Shown here piece by piece: positions 9,660 through 20,436 of a stretch of DNA of 64,000 nucleotides. The stretch is from Petunia secreta (taxonomy: Eukaryota > Streptophyta > Magnoliopsida > Solanales > Solanaceae): contig JARKIP010000042.1 in NCBI GenBank assembly GCA_029990175.1, forward strand, positions 186,001 to 250,000. Reading direction: 5' to 3'. The notes under the pieces are model-generated. The model saw only the letters and a program-made list of their open reading frames with translations, did no database searches and had not been told where the DNA came from. Within the stretch, counting starts at the first letter, position 1; every line of letters starts with the position of its first letter. The translations under genes were made by a program, and so were the position numbers.

Positions 9660-12633
9660 TAGCAATCTCATCGCTACTACGCTCATCCTCTGAATGTTTG
9701 TAGTATTGACTGACCAGCACTCTACTCCGTACGGCATAGCTTGTCTAACGACCGCTTTATAGAACTTACCTTTGAGTCTAGGTGCCACTTTCTTATCGCA
9801 AAGGACACCGGACGCGAGTCTCCACTTCATCCAGCCTGCCTCTATACAATGGATGACATCATCGTCAATTTCTCCATTACCTTGAATGATTGAGCCAAGG
9901 AACTTGAAGATTCTCTATTGGGGAATGAACTGAGAATTAAGCATCACTTTCGCCTCTGACGCTTGAGACGCCTCACTAAACTTGCACTCCATGTATTCTA
10001 TCTTTGTTCTTCTCACCATGAAACCTTTAGACTCTATGGTGTATCTCTAAACCTCCAGCTTTTTATTAACTCCGCTGTGAGTCTCATCAACCAAAACTAT
10101 ATCATTGGCAAATAACATACACCATGGAACCTCTCTTTGAATGCTCCATGTCAATTCGTCCATCACTAGAGCAAATAGGATTGGAATAAAAGCTGACCCC
10201 TAATTTAATCCCATCTCGACTGGAAAATGATCGGAGTCAGCTCCAACAGTTCGCACGCGGGCCTTGGCTCTATCATACATGTATTTAATCGCACTGATAT
10301 ATGAATCTGGTACACCTTTAGATTCCAAGTATCTCCACAAAACCTCCCTAGGGAATTTATCATAGGCCCTCTCTAGGTCAATGAACACCATATGTAAGTC
10401 CATTTTCTTATATTTATACTACTCAATCAACCTTCTCAGAAGGTGGATAGCTTCCGTAGTCGATTGACCAGGCATGGATTCGAATTGGTTCTCAGAAATA
10501 CTTACATTCCTCTACATCTGCTTCTCAACCACCCTCTCCTAGACTTTTATGGTGTGGCTCAATAACTTGATTCCCTATAATTGTTGCAACTTTGAACATC
10601 TCTCTTTTTCTTGTACAACGGGATCATAGTACTTCACCTCCACAGCTCTACCTGCACTCTTCCAAAACTCCACTGGTATCTCGTGAGACCTGGTCGCTCC
10701 CACCTCTCGTCTTAACGAATTATCTCCTGAAACTTTTCAAATCCAATAATACCTGCAGTACCCAAAATCATGGCAACTCTCTGAGTGCTCCAGGCGACTC
10801 AGCATGATACTTATGTCCCCCTCTTTATTTATAAGTCTATGAAAGTACTCTTGCCATCTCCATCGAATATGAGCCTCTTCGACTAAGACCGTGTCATCCT
10901 CGTCTTTGATGCAATTCACTTGGTCGATGTCGCGTGCCCACCTCTCCCTCGCTTTGGCAAGCCAATACAGTTTCTTCTCTCCACCTTTGCTCGCTATCTC
11001 TTGATACAAACGTTAAAAAACTGTCATTTTAGCGTCTGAAACCACTAACTGCGCTTCCTTCTTTGTATTCTTATACCTAAACCTATTCGACCGCTTTTCC
11101 TGCTTATCTTTACTTTTAACTAACTTTAGGTAGACCGCCTTCTTGGCCTCCACTTTTCCTTGGACTTTGTCATTCTACCACCAGTCCCATCTGTGTCTAT
11201 AAGGGTTGCCCTTTGAGACCCCTAAGACCTCACTAGAAACCCTCATAATACAGTATGTTGTCTTGGACTACATACTGCTCGTATCTCCTCTACTCTCCCA
11301 AGCACCCCATAGCTACTAGCTTCTCTCCCAATGAATCTTACAACTATTTAGGGCCCCCACTTGATTCATGGATGAACATATAGAACCCCCTTCTTCTTCT
11401 TCCCTTGAATCTCAAGATCCATAACCAAGAGCCTATCTTGGGTTACAAGAATCTCGCTCTGGAGAACCTTACAATCCGCACATACTCCTCTATCGCTCTT
11501 CCTAAGAAGTAAGAAGTCAATCTAAGTCTTTGCCACCTTACCGCAAAATTTGACTAAGTGCTCATCCCTCTTCTGAAAACTCGAATTAGCTATCACCAAC
11601 TCAAAATCTCTAGCAAAATCTAAAAGAGCGACTCCCCCATCATTTCTATCCCCGAAACTGAAGCCGCATGAACATCAACATAGCCCCCCGCAGACACCCC
11701 TATGTGGCCATTGAAATCTCCCCCTATGACAAGCTTCTTGATGATAGGGATACTCCGAGCTACCTTATCCAGATGCTCGCAAAAGCGCTTCTTGGCCTCA
11801 TCATACAAGCCCGCTTGTGGTGTGTATGCACTAATTATTGTATAGGTAAGCCCTCCAATAACCAGCTTAATAAACATCATCTTGTCATTCACCCTCTTGA
11901 CCTCTACCACTTGGTCGCGAAGGTCCTTATCAACAAGGATGCCTACCCCATTCCTATTTCTCGAGACCCAGAGTACCAAAGCTTATACCCATCAACCTCT
12001 CTCCCCTTAGTACCCACCCACTTGGTCTCCTGGACACAAGCAATGCTTACCCTCCTCTTCTTGAGAATCTTTACTAACTCGATGGACTTGCCCGACAATA
12101 TCCTGTTATTCTATGACCCAATTCTAATCCTAGAGTCTCCCTTGGAACCCTTGAACCCCGCCCTCAACCTCGACTGAGGACACAACCTTAAACGACCATC
12201 ATTTGATAAAACCACCACAAAAAATAATAAATTTTCTAAGCTAAGGCAGAAACACTAACAAATGAAGGAATACAAACAAATATGATATGAAGAAATACAA
12301 ACAAATGGTGGTAAAGTGCTAAAATTGGACTGAATAACAGAAGTACATAATTTAAACAAACAGACTATACTGGAAGCAAAGGGACAAGACGTAAAGAAAC
12401 CTAAAGGACAAAATTGAAGACTACACTTGAAACGGAAAATATGCAAAGCCAACTGCAAGATTTAGTGCTAAGAAATCAAAGAAAAATTGGTAGAGTAAAA
12501 GAAGTGGATAGAGAATGGGGCGGGGTGAGAGAAAGATGAGAGGGGAAGGTAAGAAGCTGTTACCTGGTGGCCGATTGAGTTCGCCAGAGGACGGCGAGTA
12601 TCAGAACATTAGTAGACATTAGAAGTCAATAAG

Positions 12634-12702
12634 TCAGAGCATGTTTAGAGGAGACAAAATTCAGAGCGTGTTTAGAGGAGACAGAAGTCAGAGCATGTAT
12701 CG
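12634..12702. repeat. 27-bp tandem repeat at LINE 5' end
   Basis: Two full units starting TCAGAGC(A/G)TGTTTAGAGG at 12634 and 12661 and a partial third at 12688, just inside the right LINE border. A more diverged unit may begin at 12601. Confidence 0.75.
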
Positions 12703-12729
12703 TCAAATCAATACTAAAGATTATAAAGT

Positions 12730-14427
12730 CTATAGTAAAAAATCCATGTGTATAGAGGAAAGTGTTCATGTTGTTTTTGATGAATCTGACAACTTGGTTG
12801 AGAAAGGTTTGCAGGATGATGATCAAGATATCGAATCATTAAGAGAAGAACCAGCTGAAGAGAATGACTCAATGAATGAACCTGCAAACGAAGAAGATGG
12901 AACAGATGGCACTCAGATAGGGGGAACAACAGTCAAGGAAGCTCTTAGCGCATACCGCCAAAACCATAGAAACATCAAAGCTTTCATTCACAGGGCGATC
13001 TTGTTTCAGACTTGAATTCAGGAAATGTAACCATGAGTGGACTGAAAACTTTTGTGCTTTCTTTGCTTTCTTATCAAGTGTCGAGCCCGAGAATTTGCAT
13101 GAAGCAGATTATGGCATTTTGTTCCAAAGCCGAAGAACAGAAGTATAATTATAACTAGACGTGTGTTCAGAAACAAGTTAGATGAACATGTCAAAGTGAC
13201 TTGGAACAAGGCAAGACTGGTGGTACAAGGATATAGTCAAGAAGAAGGGATTGATTGTGAGGATACCTTTGCACCAGTTGCCAGGATGGAAGCCATCAGA
13301 ATGTTGATCGCGTTTGCAACCTACGTGGAGGTCACTCTTTATCAGATGTATTTCAAAAGTGTGTTCTTGAATGGATTTCTGAATGAGAAAATATATGTTA
13401 TCCAGCCTCCACGGTTTGAAGATCCCAAATACCCTGATCATATTTATAAGTTGGACAAGGCTCTATATGGGTTGAAACAAGTTTCTAGGGCTTGGTATAA
13501 GAGATTGTTAAAATTCCTTCTGGGAAACGGGTTCACTAGAGGAAAAATTGAAAACACTCTGTTTTTGAAAATAAAAGGAAAGGATATATTGATAATACAG
13601 CTGTATGTTGATGATATTATAGGTGGATCAACCTGTGACCACTTATGTAAGGAGTTTGCCAAGATTATGAGCTGTGAGTTTGCGATGAGCATGACGGGAG
13701 AACTTAATTTCTTCCTTGGACTCCAAATCAAGCAAAGCTAAAGTGGAACAATGATTCATCAATATAAATACATAAGACAGCTTCTGAAGAAGTTTGATAT
13801 GGATAGTGCCAAGACAGTTGATACTCATATACACCAGGGACAAAACTTGATCTGGATGAAGCTGGTGCACCTATTGAAGAAACGAAGTACGGAGGAATTA
13901 TTGGGTCTCTTTTGTATCTCACTGCTAGTCGTCCAGATAATGTGTTTAATGTGGGATTTGTGCTAGATTTAAGGCCAAACTCAAGGAGTCTCACTTACTA
14001 GCTGTGAAAAGAATCTTGAGATACCTAAAGGGACCACAGGAACTGGGATTATGGTATCCCAGAGGCGGAAATTTTGTTTTTGTGGGCTTTGCTGATGCTT
14101 AATATGCTAGAAATTTAGTGGACAGGAAGAGCACCTCTGGAATGTATCATTCTTGGTCCTTGCTTGGTATCTTGGGATACAACGAAGCAGACCTCAGTAA
14201 ATTTATCCACGGCAGAGGCTGAATATGTTGCAGTAGCCTTCTATTGCTCCCAACTCTTATTGATCAAGCAACAGTTGGAAGATTATCGAATTAAAAGTGG
14301 CCCAGTTCCTATATTTTGTGATAACACCAGTGGCGTAAACATTGCCAACAATCCAATGCCGCACAAAAGAACCAAGCACATTGACATTAGACATCATTTG
14401 TTGAGAGATAATGTTGAAATGGTTTAA
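12730..14427 (+). pseudogene. Copia pol, reverse transcriptase and RNase H part
   Basis: Continues the integrase C-terminus after the LINE (VYSKKSMCIEESVHVVFDES). An acidic linker ends at 13016, then reverse transcriptase starts near 13163 with ARLVVQGYSQEEGIDCEDTFAPV. KALYGLKQVSRAWY follows, then the catalytic YVDD at 13604-13615. A stop at 13739 and frameshifts near 13800 and 13880 follow. RNase H is visible at 14164-14427, with LSTAEAEYVA, FCDNTSG and HKRTKHIDIRHHLL. The enzyme would copy element RNA to cDNA. Core RT residues survive, but the ORF cannot be translated through. The Tekay-type element begins 130 bp downstream. Confidence 0.9.
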
Positions 14428-15147
14428 TCTCTATGAATTTTTGTAGGATTAAGGAGCTGATAATTGACATTTTCACCAAAGCACTGAACAAGTTGTACTT
14501 TAAAAAGAACAGTGGATGATCAACATCCACTGATGAGATCTTGTTGCACTTGTTCCCTAAAACGACCTCAGTCAGTCGTTTTGGGAGATAGGACTCCGAT
14601 TTGCGTGCCAATAATTTTAAAATCTTCGTAAGATCCATTGAGACTTATCTTTAAAATTTGAGCTAAATCAAACCTCGTTTGGTAGGCATCGGATGAAGGT
14701 TAAAGTTTTTATTGTTGATAAATATTAAAAAGAGATTTTCGAGCTCGATTTTGGCGAATGAGCTCTGATTTGAAATCCAAAAGCGCTGTTGGGTTCGTAT
14801 GATTATTTATGACTTTTATGAACTTTCGAAAGTGAATTTCGATGTTGTTCGGCTAGTTTCCGCTAAAATGTCGAAAGTTAAATAATTTGACTTCTTTCCA
14901 ATAAATTTGCATATTGAGTTTCGGGAGTCTGATTTGAGATCCATCTTAGCGAGTATGCTACATATATTTTGTATAACTTGTATGCAAAAGTCGGAATTAT
15001 TTCGAATATCGTAGGGTTCCGTTTTAATTTTCATCGCGAAAAAAATAAGAAAAGAAAATAAAAAAATGAAAAAGGAAAAAGGCAAAATGAAAGAAAGAGA
15101 AAGATAAGGTGGTGGGCCTATATATGCTACTAAGCATATATGCTAAG

Positions 15148-15155
15148 TATAAAAG
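15148..15155 (+). promoter_or_regulatory. TATA box in Tekay-type 5' LTR
   Basis: GTATAAAAGCAGG about 590 bp into the LTR, conserved at 23675-23682 in the other LTR. Transcription would start near 15180. Confidence 0.6.
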
Positions 15156-15884
15156 CAGGAACCAAAAACGAAACAGAATGAGAGAAAGCGAGAAACAGAG
15201 AAAATTATCAGAAAAAATGCCAGAAAATAAAAAAAGGGGCCGGAGAAAAGTAGAATTTTTACCCCGAAACATTCAGGTAATGATCTTAATGCACTATTTG
15301 AGTTTATTACGTGTGTTTGAATATGTTTTAACGGTAAAACTTGGAATATTAGACATCGATTTAATAAGTTCAACTAATAGTTTAAAGGGTCAATTGGACC
15401 CGATAATGGAATTGATTATATATTCGTACTCAGTGAGTTATGGGCAACATATAAATGTAATTTATTTAGGGTTTGGTTATGTGACCATAAACTCTGTACA
15501 TAGGCCTGGCCTGCGTATTGCGTATGCGAATAGAGTATCAGGTTCCTAACCGGATTATCTGAAGATGTGGGGAATGAAGCCTTTAGCCTTATTTGATATA
15601 GTTTTCTGCTTATTGAATACAGCAAGATCGTTTGGCAGTGAATCCAAAGGATGAAGCGGTTGTTGAGTAACTGTGCTAACTTTGTAACAAGGTAAGTGTT
15701 TATATCCATTGCTTTGGAGGCACTTGGCCTCGTGGATTTTCTGCCACGTGTTCTTTACGTGTGTTGCTGCCGATAGGCGTACTCGTTACGCCTTAGCTTT
15801 GAATTTACATTGTATATTGTATGTTATGCCCTGTTGTTGGTACTGTATTCAGCATATGAGCATTGCACTCTGGTTTTGAGCATT

Positions 15885-16362
15885 GCATATACTTCCCGGT
15901 TGGCGATGAGAGTCCCGCACCGGTGAAGGGTCATTATTGCATATACTTTCCGGTTGGCGATGAGAGTCCCGCGCCAGTGAAGGGTCATTATTGCATATAG
16001 TTTCCGGTTGGCGATGAGAGTCCCGCACCAGTGAAGGGTCATTATTGTATATACTTCCCGGTTGGCGATGAGAGTCCCGCGTCGGTAAAGGGTCATCATT
16101 GCATATACTTTCAGGTAATCGATGAGAGTCCCAAGCCGGTGAAGGGGTATTATTGCATATACTTTCCGGTTGGCGATGAGAGTCCCGCACCGATGAGGGG
16201 TCATTATTGCATATACTTCTCGGTAATCGATGAGAGTCCCCAGCCAGTGAAGTGTCATCATTGCATATACTTCCCGGTAATCGATGAGAGTTCCGAGCTG
16301 GTGAAGGGTCATTATTGCATATATCTCCTGGTAGACGATGAGAGTCCCGCGCCGGAAATAGG
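15885..16362. repeat. 54-bp tandem array, nine units, in 5' LTR
   Basis: Eight full units and a shorter ninth, each beginning GCATATACTTCCCGG and containing GATGAGAGTCCCGCACCGG. Two unit subtypes alternate irregularly: one has GGTTGGCGATG, the other GGTAATCGATG. The unit length of 18 codons explains the periodic ORFs on both strands. Confidence 0.95.
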
Positions 16363-16543
16363 TATCAGGCATATGTGACTGCATTGCATCGTACCGCATT
16401 CATCCCATCTCATTTTACCGCATACTGACTATTGTGTGTATTGTATTTTGTTTTATGTATGCGATATGTATGCGGTATTTATACTATGTCATGGACATAT
16501 CTCAGTTTGTCTATATATTTCTGGCTCGTATTCTGGGTTGCGG

Positions 16544-16675
16544 GGATCGGGTTGCACGCCGCAACGGTATAAATATGCGGACCGGGTTACACGCCGCAAC
16601 AGTATAAATATATTGATCGGGTTGCACGCCGCAACAGTATAAATATATGGATCGGGTTGCACGCCGCAACAGGAT
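16544..16675. repeat. 35-bp tandem array, four units, in 5' LTR
   Basis: Units of the type GGATCGGGTTGCACGCCGCA plus a short AT-rich spacer. Each unit holds the perfect inverted repeat GTTGC-ACGCC-GCAAC, so the RNA or single-stranded DNA could fold into a row of short hairpins. The 3' LTR has five units. Confidence 0.9.
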
Positions 16676-17336
16676 GTATTTCTGATTGTTGATATGTTCG
16701 GAATACCTATATGTTCTGGCTATCTTACGTTCCAGGTGGTTAATGAGTTTATGATTCCATATGTATTTCTAGTTATTATCTGGCTCTGTTTTTTCATCAT
16801 TTAAATAAGAGGAATTTGGTTTTTTTATTTCTTTTCTCCCTGGCTAGCTATCCTATACTTTGAGGTGGCTAGTCTGCCCCACTTATTGAGTCCTTTTGAC
16901 TCACCCTTATTTGTTGTTTGTTTTTGTCTATCTATTTCGTTTCGGAAGGTTCGCTCCAGGATTGAGTTCACCACGTTGTGAAGGAGCGAAGACGACTTCA
17001 GCTGTCAGGGTGAGCCAGCTTTTATTCCAGATGGCCACCAGTTTTATGTTTATTATTTCAGTTGTATTTTGCTCCCTTCAGGAGGTATTTGTCTTCTTCT
17101 GTACTCTTAGATGTCTAGTCTGGATAGCCCTAAACCTATTATGTTGGATAGTCAGCTGTAATTTCTTTTGTACAACTTAGAGGCATCAGTGTGTCTGTGC
17201 ATTTTTAACTCTTGTTCTTATTTATAAATTGAATTATATTTATTTTCCTAACTTAATTAGTAAGGGTTCGCCCGACGGGTCTAGGAGAGGATGTCGGGTG
17301 TCCGCACGGCTTAGCCGGATTCTGGGTCGTGTCAGT

Positions 17337-17349
17337 TGGTATCAGAGCC
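17337..17349 (+). other. Primer binding site of Tekay-type element
   Basis: TGGTATCAGAGCC starts two bases after the LTR end, complementary to initiator methionine tRNA, as in Del/Tekay chromoviruses. Confidence 0.9.
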
Positions 17350-17742
17350 AGGTTTAGAATCTATCCAGACTAAGACAGTGTCTAGTAGAGTCTCGCTGAT
17401 GGGTACGTAGACGTCCGTACTTATCTACGCGAGGCTATGATGGCATTTAGGAAGTTTCACTTCCTTCTTTTCTGATCGCGCGTCGGTCTAGGATGCAAAA
17501 GTATTTTCGTTAATTTGTTAATTCCTTCGTGGTAATTGTGAACCCTCGTGCAGCAATCAGCAAACGGTAGGAGTTCAGGACGAAATAGTCTAGCCTGGGG
17601 CTAGAGCTACTCAAGCCCCGAGAGTTGTGAATCGTGTTGAAGATCCACTTGCGCTGGCCCCAGTTGTACGAGCTCGCGACTGGCAAGGGAGCAGGGCCTT
17701 GTGGTTCCCTTGACTCTCTACGATACTTTTACGAGAATCTTG
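17350..17742 (+). other. Leader and start of internal region present only once
   Basis: About 390 bp between PBS and the duplicated part. No ORF is open. This stretch is absent from the second internal copy, so the second copy lacks both PBS and leader. Confidence 0.7.
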
Positions 17743-20414
17743 GCGACGCAGATACCGCAGAACCTATTATTCACTAGGCAGCCTATCAGGTTCCCGCAGA
17801 TGGAGACGTTCGGTCTGAGGGAGCCCCTGTTCCAGTCCCTGATGTTGCACCAGTAAATTATGTTCTAGAAGCAGCATGTGTTGCGTCACCAATTGTTCTG
17901 ACTTGTTAGCCAGTCGAGGTAACGGTTCGATCCGAGTGCCCAAAGAGGCTGCATTATTTTATATGGTTTAGCCTTCCGATATTCTCAAGCCATGCATCAG
18001 ATAATCCCTGTGTAACTTTTTAAAATACAATGATGTCAGCGTATCCTTCAGGCTCTTGATTATATCGATCAGTATGGTGTTGATTATTCTGCTTTCCAGT
18101 TTCAAGGTCTAGCCCTGGATTGGTGGACCGCTCTCTTATTAGCTAACTTGGATCGATTTTTCTTCTAGATTCGTGGAAAACTTCCTTTCGAGTAGCGAGC
18201 GAGATGAAAAATGTTGCCAGTTTGAGTAGATTAGACAGGGTAGCCTGTTGGTGTTTCAGAATGTGAGATTGAATTCTATAGAATGGCTGAATATGCATTA
18301 GAACTAGTCTATGAGCCTTTAGAGAGATTCAAAGATTTATTGATGACCTTTCTCCTTCTTTGAGATCCCAGATGGCTCGAAAAATTGAGGTTGGGACTTC
18401 ATTTGATGTCGTTGTTGATATTGCCCAAAGGTATTAGGCATACCATAAGTTAGAGCGGGAAGAGCTAGAGCGGGAGAGTAAGAGAATCTGTGGCCCTAGC
18501 GGGCAACCATGGTACCTCATTTGGATGTAAGAGTTCTGATTATTTTGGGTTGTCACCTTCCAGGTTATCTCAGCTTGTGTCATGTGATTCTAAAAGTGCG
18601 CCAGTAGTTCGTCAAGATCAGATCCAGTTTTTCTCTTTATAGCTATCAATAACCTGTCCAGCTTCTATTTTCACTGAAAATGTGTTATCATTGTCGTGAG
18701 CTTGTCATTTTTGGTGGAGTTCTCCCTTTGTCCGGCAAGTAGGGAGTTGTCTTTTCTCTCGTTATCAGGCATCTACGCAGTCGCATGGGATTTTATTTAG
18801 ATCTCAATCAGCCGGAGAAATGCCACCATCCAGTAGAGGTTGAGAGTGTGGTGGCAGTGGTTCTTCAGAAGGTGATTATCAGGGTAGTGGCTCAGCTCAG
18901 TTGCAGAGGCAGTTCTATGAACTGCTAGTCTGGCAGGATGTTGAGGCATCCGATGTAGTTGACCCAAGTATTTTTTCTTCCCTTATATATGAGTAAGATT
19001 TGATTCTTTCGATCGATCTAGAAATGGGGTGTCCAATCATGTTTCCATGGTTTCTTTTGATGTCGTTTCTATTAAGAATTGGTTGTGGTAGAAGGGTGAA
19101 CTTCTGATATGAATTATTCCTGGCATTTATGATGACCCTACTAGTTGATCTGGTTTAAATGTGAGAAATTTGGGAGAGAGTGTCGGTATGGTCTGCTTGG
19201 AATCTTTTTGTGCCACCTTCTATTATTTTGTCAAATTAGCTTACCTCTCTCGTCAGAATTCAATATTGCAAGGATTATGGGGTCCTAATTCGTCACCATC
19301 AGAAAGTGTTATCGTTTCTTCTGGTGCAAAATGATAAGTATGTAATATTCGATCTATGTGTCTCCCTCTTGGTTCGAGACGCTAGTAGAGTCATGTTATT
19401 CTACAATTTTGTCTCAGTATAAAAGGGTTTTCTAGTAAATTGTTGGAGTTTCCTTTTTATAGGAGAGTTAAATTGGCATTGATGTTGTTCCATAAAGCCT
19501 ATTTAATGTCTACCTCTTCAATTGCGATTCTTTGGTTAGCCTACTCGGAAGTAGTGTAGCTCTGGGAGCCAAGCAAATAAAAAGATGACCTTCCTGAAGC
19601 TCTAATCATTTCTATACTCAGTCTATTGTCATCCCTTCTTTGTTCGGCACTGGTGAGCTTAGGCGGTCAGTAGCCTCTTGTGATGTTCTCTGTGTTGAGC
19701 CAGAGTGCGTGTCAAAGTGGCCGGATAAGCACATTGTTGTTTTTCAACACTACTAAGGGTAATGAGAGGCGTTATTTTACCTCTGAGTTGATCCATCAGG
19801 CGGTGATGTCTATGACAAAGGTATGGAGTTGTGAACTTGAGAGTTGCAGCTGTTTGGCAAGTCGAGAGGGTAATTTAGTAGCTCAGAGCCGCATTCTGTT
19901 TTAGCTAAGTTTTCCTTATTCCAGTAGACCCTGCGAGGATGCCTATTTTTATTCAACTTAGCTGTATGAGCTGAAGCTCTAAGTGGAGGAGTCTTCCTCC
20001 AATACTAATTATATAGATATTAAATCTCTAAGGCTTTGCGGAAGCGAAGCTAAGTCTTAGTTTCATCGATTTATTCTATATCGAAAAGCATATCGACGAG
20101 GTGATTCGACGGCGGAATTATGATAACCCATTCAAAGTTCCGTATATCTTTGTTTCGAAAATGTAGAACTCTCTTCTCGTGATCGAGGAAGGACCAGCTT
20201 AGTCAGAATAAGATGGACAATGGCGTTATGATATTATCCGATTATGTTTTTATCCTAGAGTTTGATATGCGTGTTATAATTCTGATTCTGTAATCATGAT
20301 ATAATATCCGTGGAGTAGTTTATGAAGGTTGTGCAAGTTCTCTTGTTATCTCCGTGAATCTTGCTTTAGACTTAGGCTCGTTCGAGGACGAACGAGAGTC
20401 TAAGTGGAGGAGAA
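17743..20414 (+). pseudogene. Tekay-type internal region, copy 1: decayed gag and protease trace
   Basis: A 2672-bp unit. Around 18050-18470, in mixed frames, are traces of a chromovirus capsid: the region for LDWWTALL, a phrase like RFKDLLMTF, then SQMARKIEVGTSFDVVVDIAQR near 18366-18432. A CX2C remnant of a zinc knuckle lies at 18683-18694. Near 18950 is a phrase resembling the retropepsin neighbourhood (VVDPSIFSSLIYE). No frame is open for more than about 75 codons. It ends in the polypurine stretch TAAGTGGAGGAGAA, preceded by TTCGAGGACGAACGA, a typical Tekay 3' signature. Because copy 2 shares the same lesions, decay preceded the duplication. Confidence 0.75.
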
Positions 20415-20436
20415 TGAAACGACCTCAGTCAGTCGT
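20415..20436 (+). repeat. 22-bp LTR stub between the two internal copies
   Basis: TGAAACGACCTCAGTCAGTC plus two bases matches the first bases of the LTR. It then jumps directly to internal sequence (GCGACGCAG) that in copy 1 starts at 17743. It is the only LTR sequence left at the fusion point; essentially no microhomology is visible. Confidence 0.9.

Larger units (their letters stand above)
9130..12177 (-). pseudogene. LINE ORF2, endonuclease and reverse transcriptase, degraded
   Basis: From 12177 downward the minus strand encodes an apurinic-type endonuclease, with the motif ACVQETKWVG near 12060 and GILVDKDL, IISAYTPQAGLYD and LVIGGDFNGHIG down to about 11700. Then comes a connecting region (WLAKARERWARDIDQV, 10920-10990) and reverse transcriptase with VFIDLERAYDKFPREVLW near 10370. 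The catalytic box reads MLFANDIVLVDE (about 10085-10120), where FADD would be expected. C-terminal pieces include SGVLCDKKVAPRLKGKFYK and DAPVRRCERLAV at 9150-9210. Many stops and frameshifts occur. The order matches RTE-clade ORF2, which nicks target DNA and copies RNA at the nick. Confidence 0.85.
8719..12714 (-). mobile_element. RTE-clade LINE (SolRTE-like), near full length
   Basis: Minus-strand non-LTR retrotransposon of 4.0 kb inserted in copia integrase, flanked by 15-bp target duplications. In its own orientation it has a GC-rich 5' leader (12714 down to about 12180), an ORF2 with apurinic endonuclease then reverse transcriptase, and a 3' end carrying the conserved TS-SINE-like motif (GTGGGGTCTGGGGAGGGT region, 8757-8776) with a short (GTT)n tail at 8719-8740. 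RTE elements have a single main ORF2, and in Solanaceae this 3' end is shared with the TS SINE family. A foreign segment of about 320 bp sits near its C-terminal coding end (9333-9655). Confidence 0.88.
14558..17334 (+). repeat. Tekay-type 5' LTR
   Basis: 2.78-kb LTR. It starts TAAAACGACC (mutated TG) and ends GTCGTGTCA before the PBS. It contains a TATA box, a nine-unit 54-bp array and a four-unit 35-bp array. Open frames inside it are by-products of the 54-bp array, whose length is a multiple of three. Confidence 0.9.

Noticed and set aside
11668..12177. 169-codon plus-strand ORF
   Set aside because: Shadow of the LINE endonuclease encoded on the opposite strand, which has clear family motifs.
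15109..15549. 146-codon plus ORF in the Tekay LTR, conserved at 23636-24076
   Set aside because: Conserved only because the two LTRs are copies of each other; it spans the TATA and transcription start region and has no recognised domain.
15824..16399. 191-codon minus ORF and overlapping 113- and 115-codon ORFs with repeats such as GDESPAPVKGHYCIYF
   Set aside because: Products of the 54-bp LTR array (a multiple of three), open on both strands and in several frames; same in the other LTR at 24351-24926.
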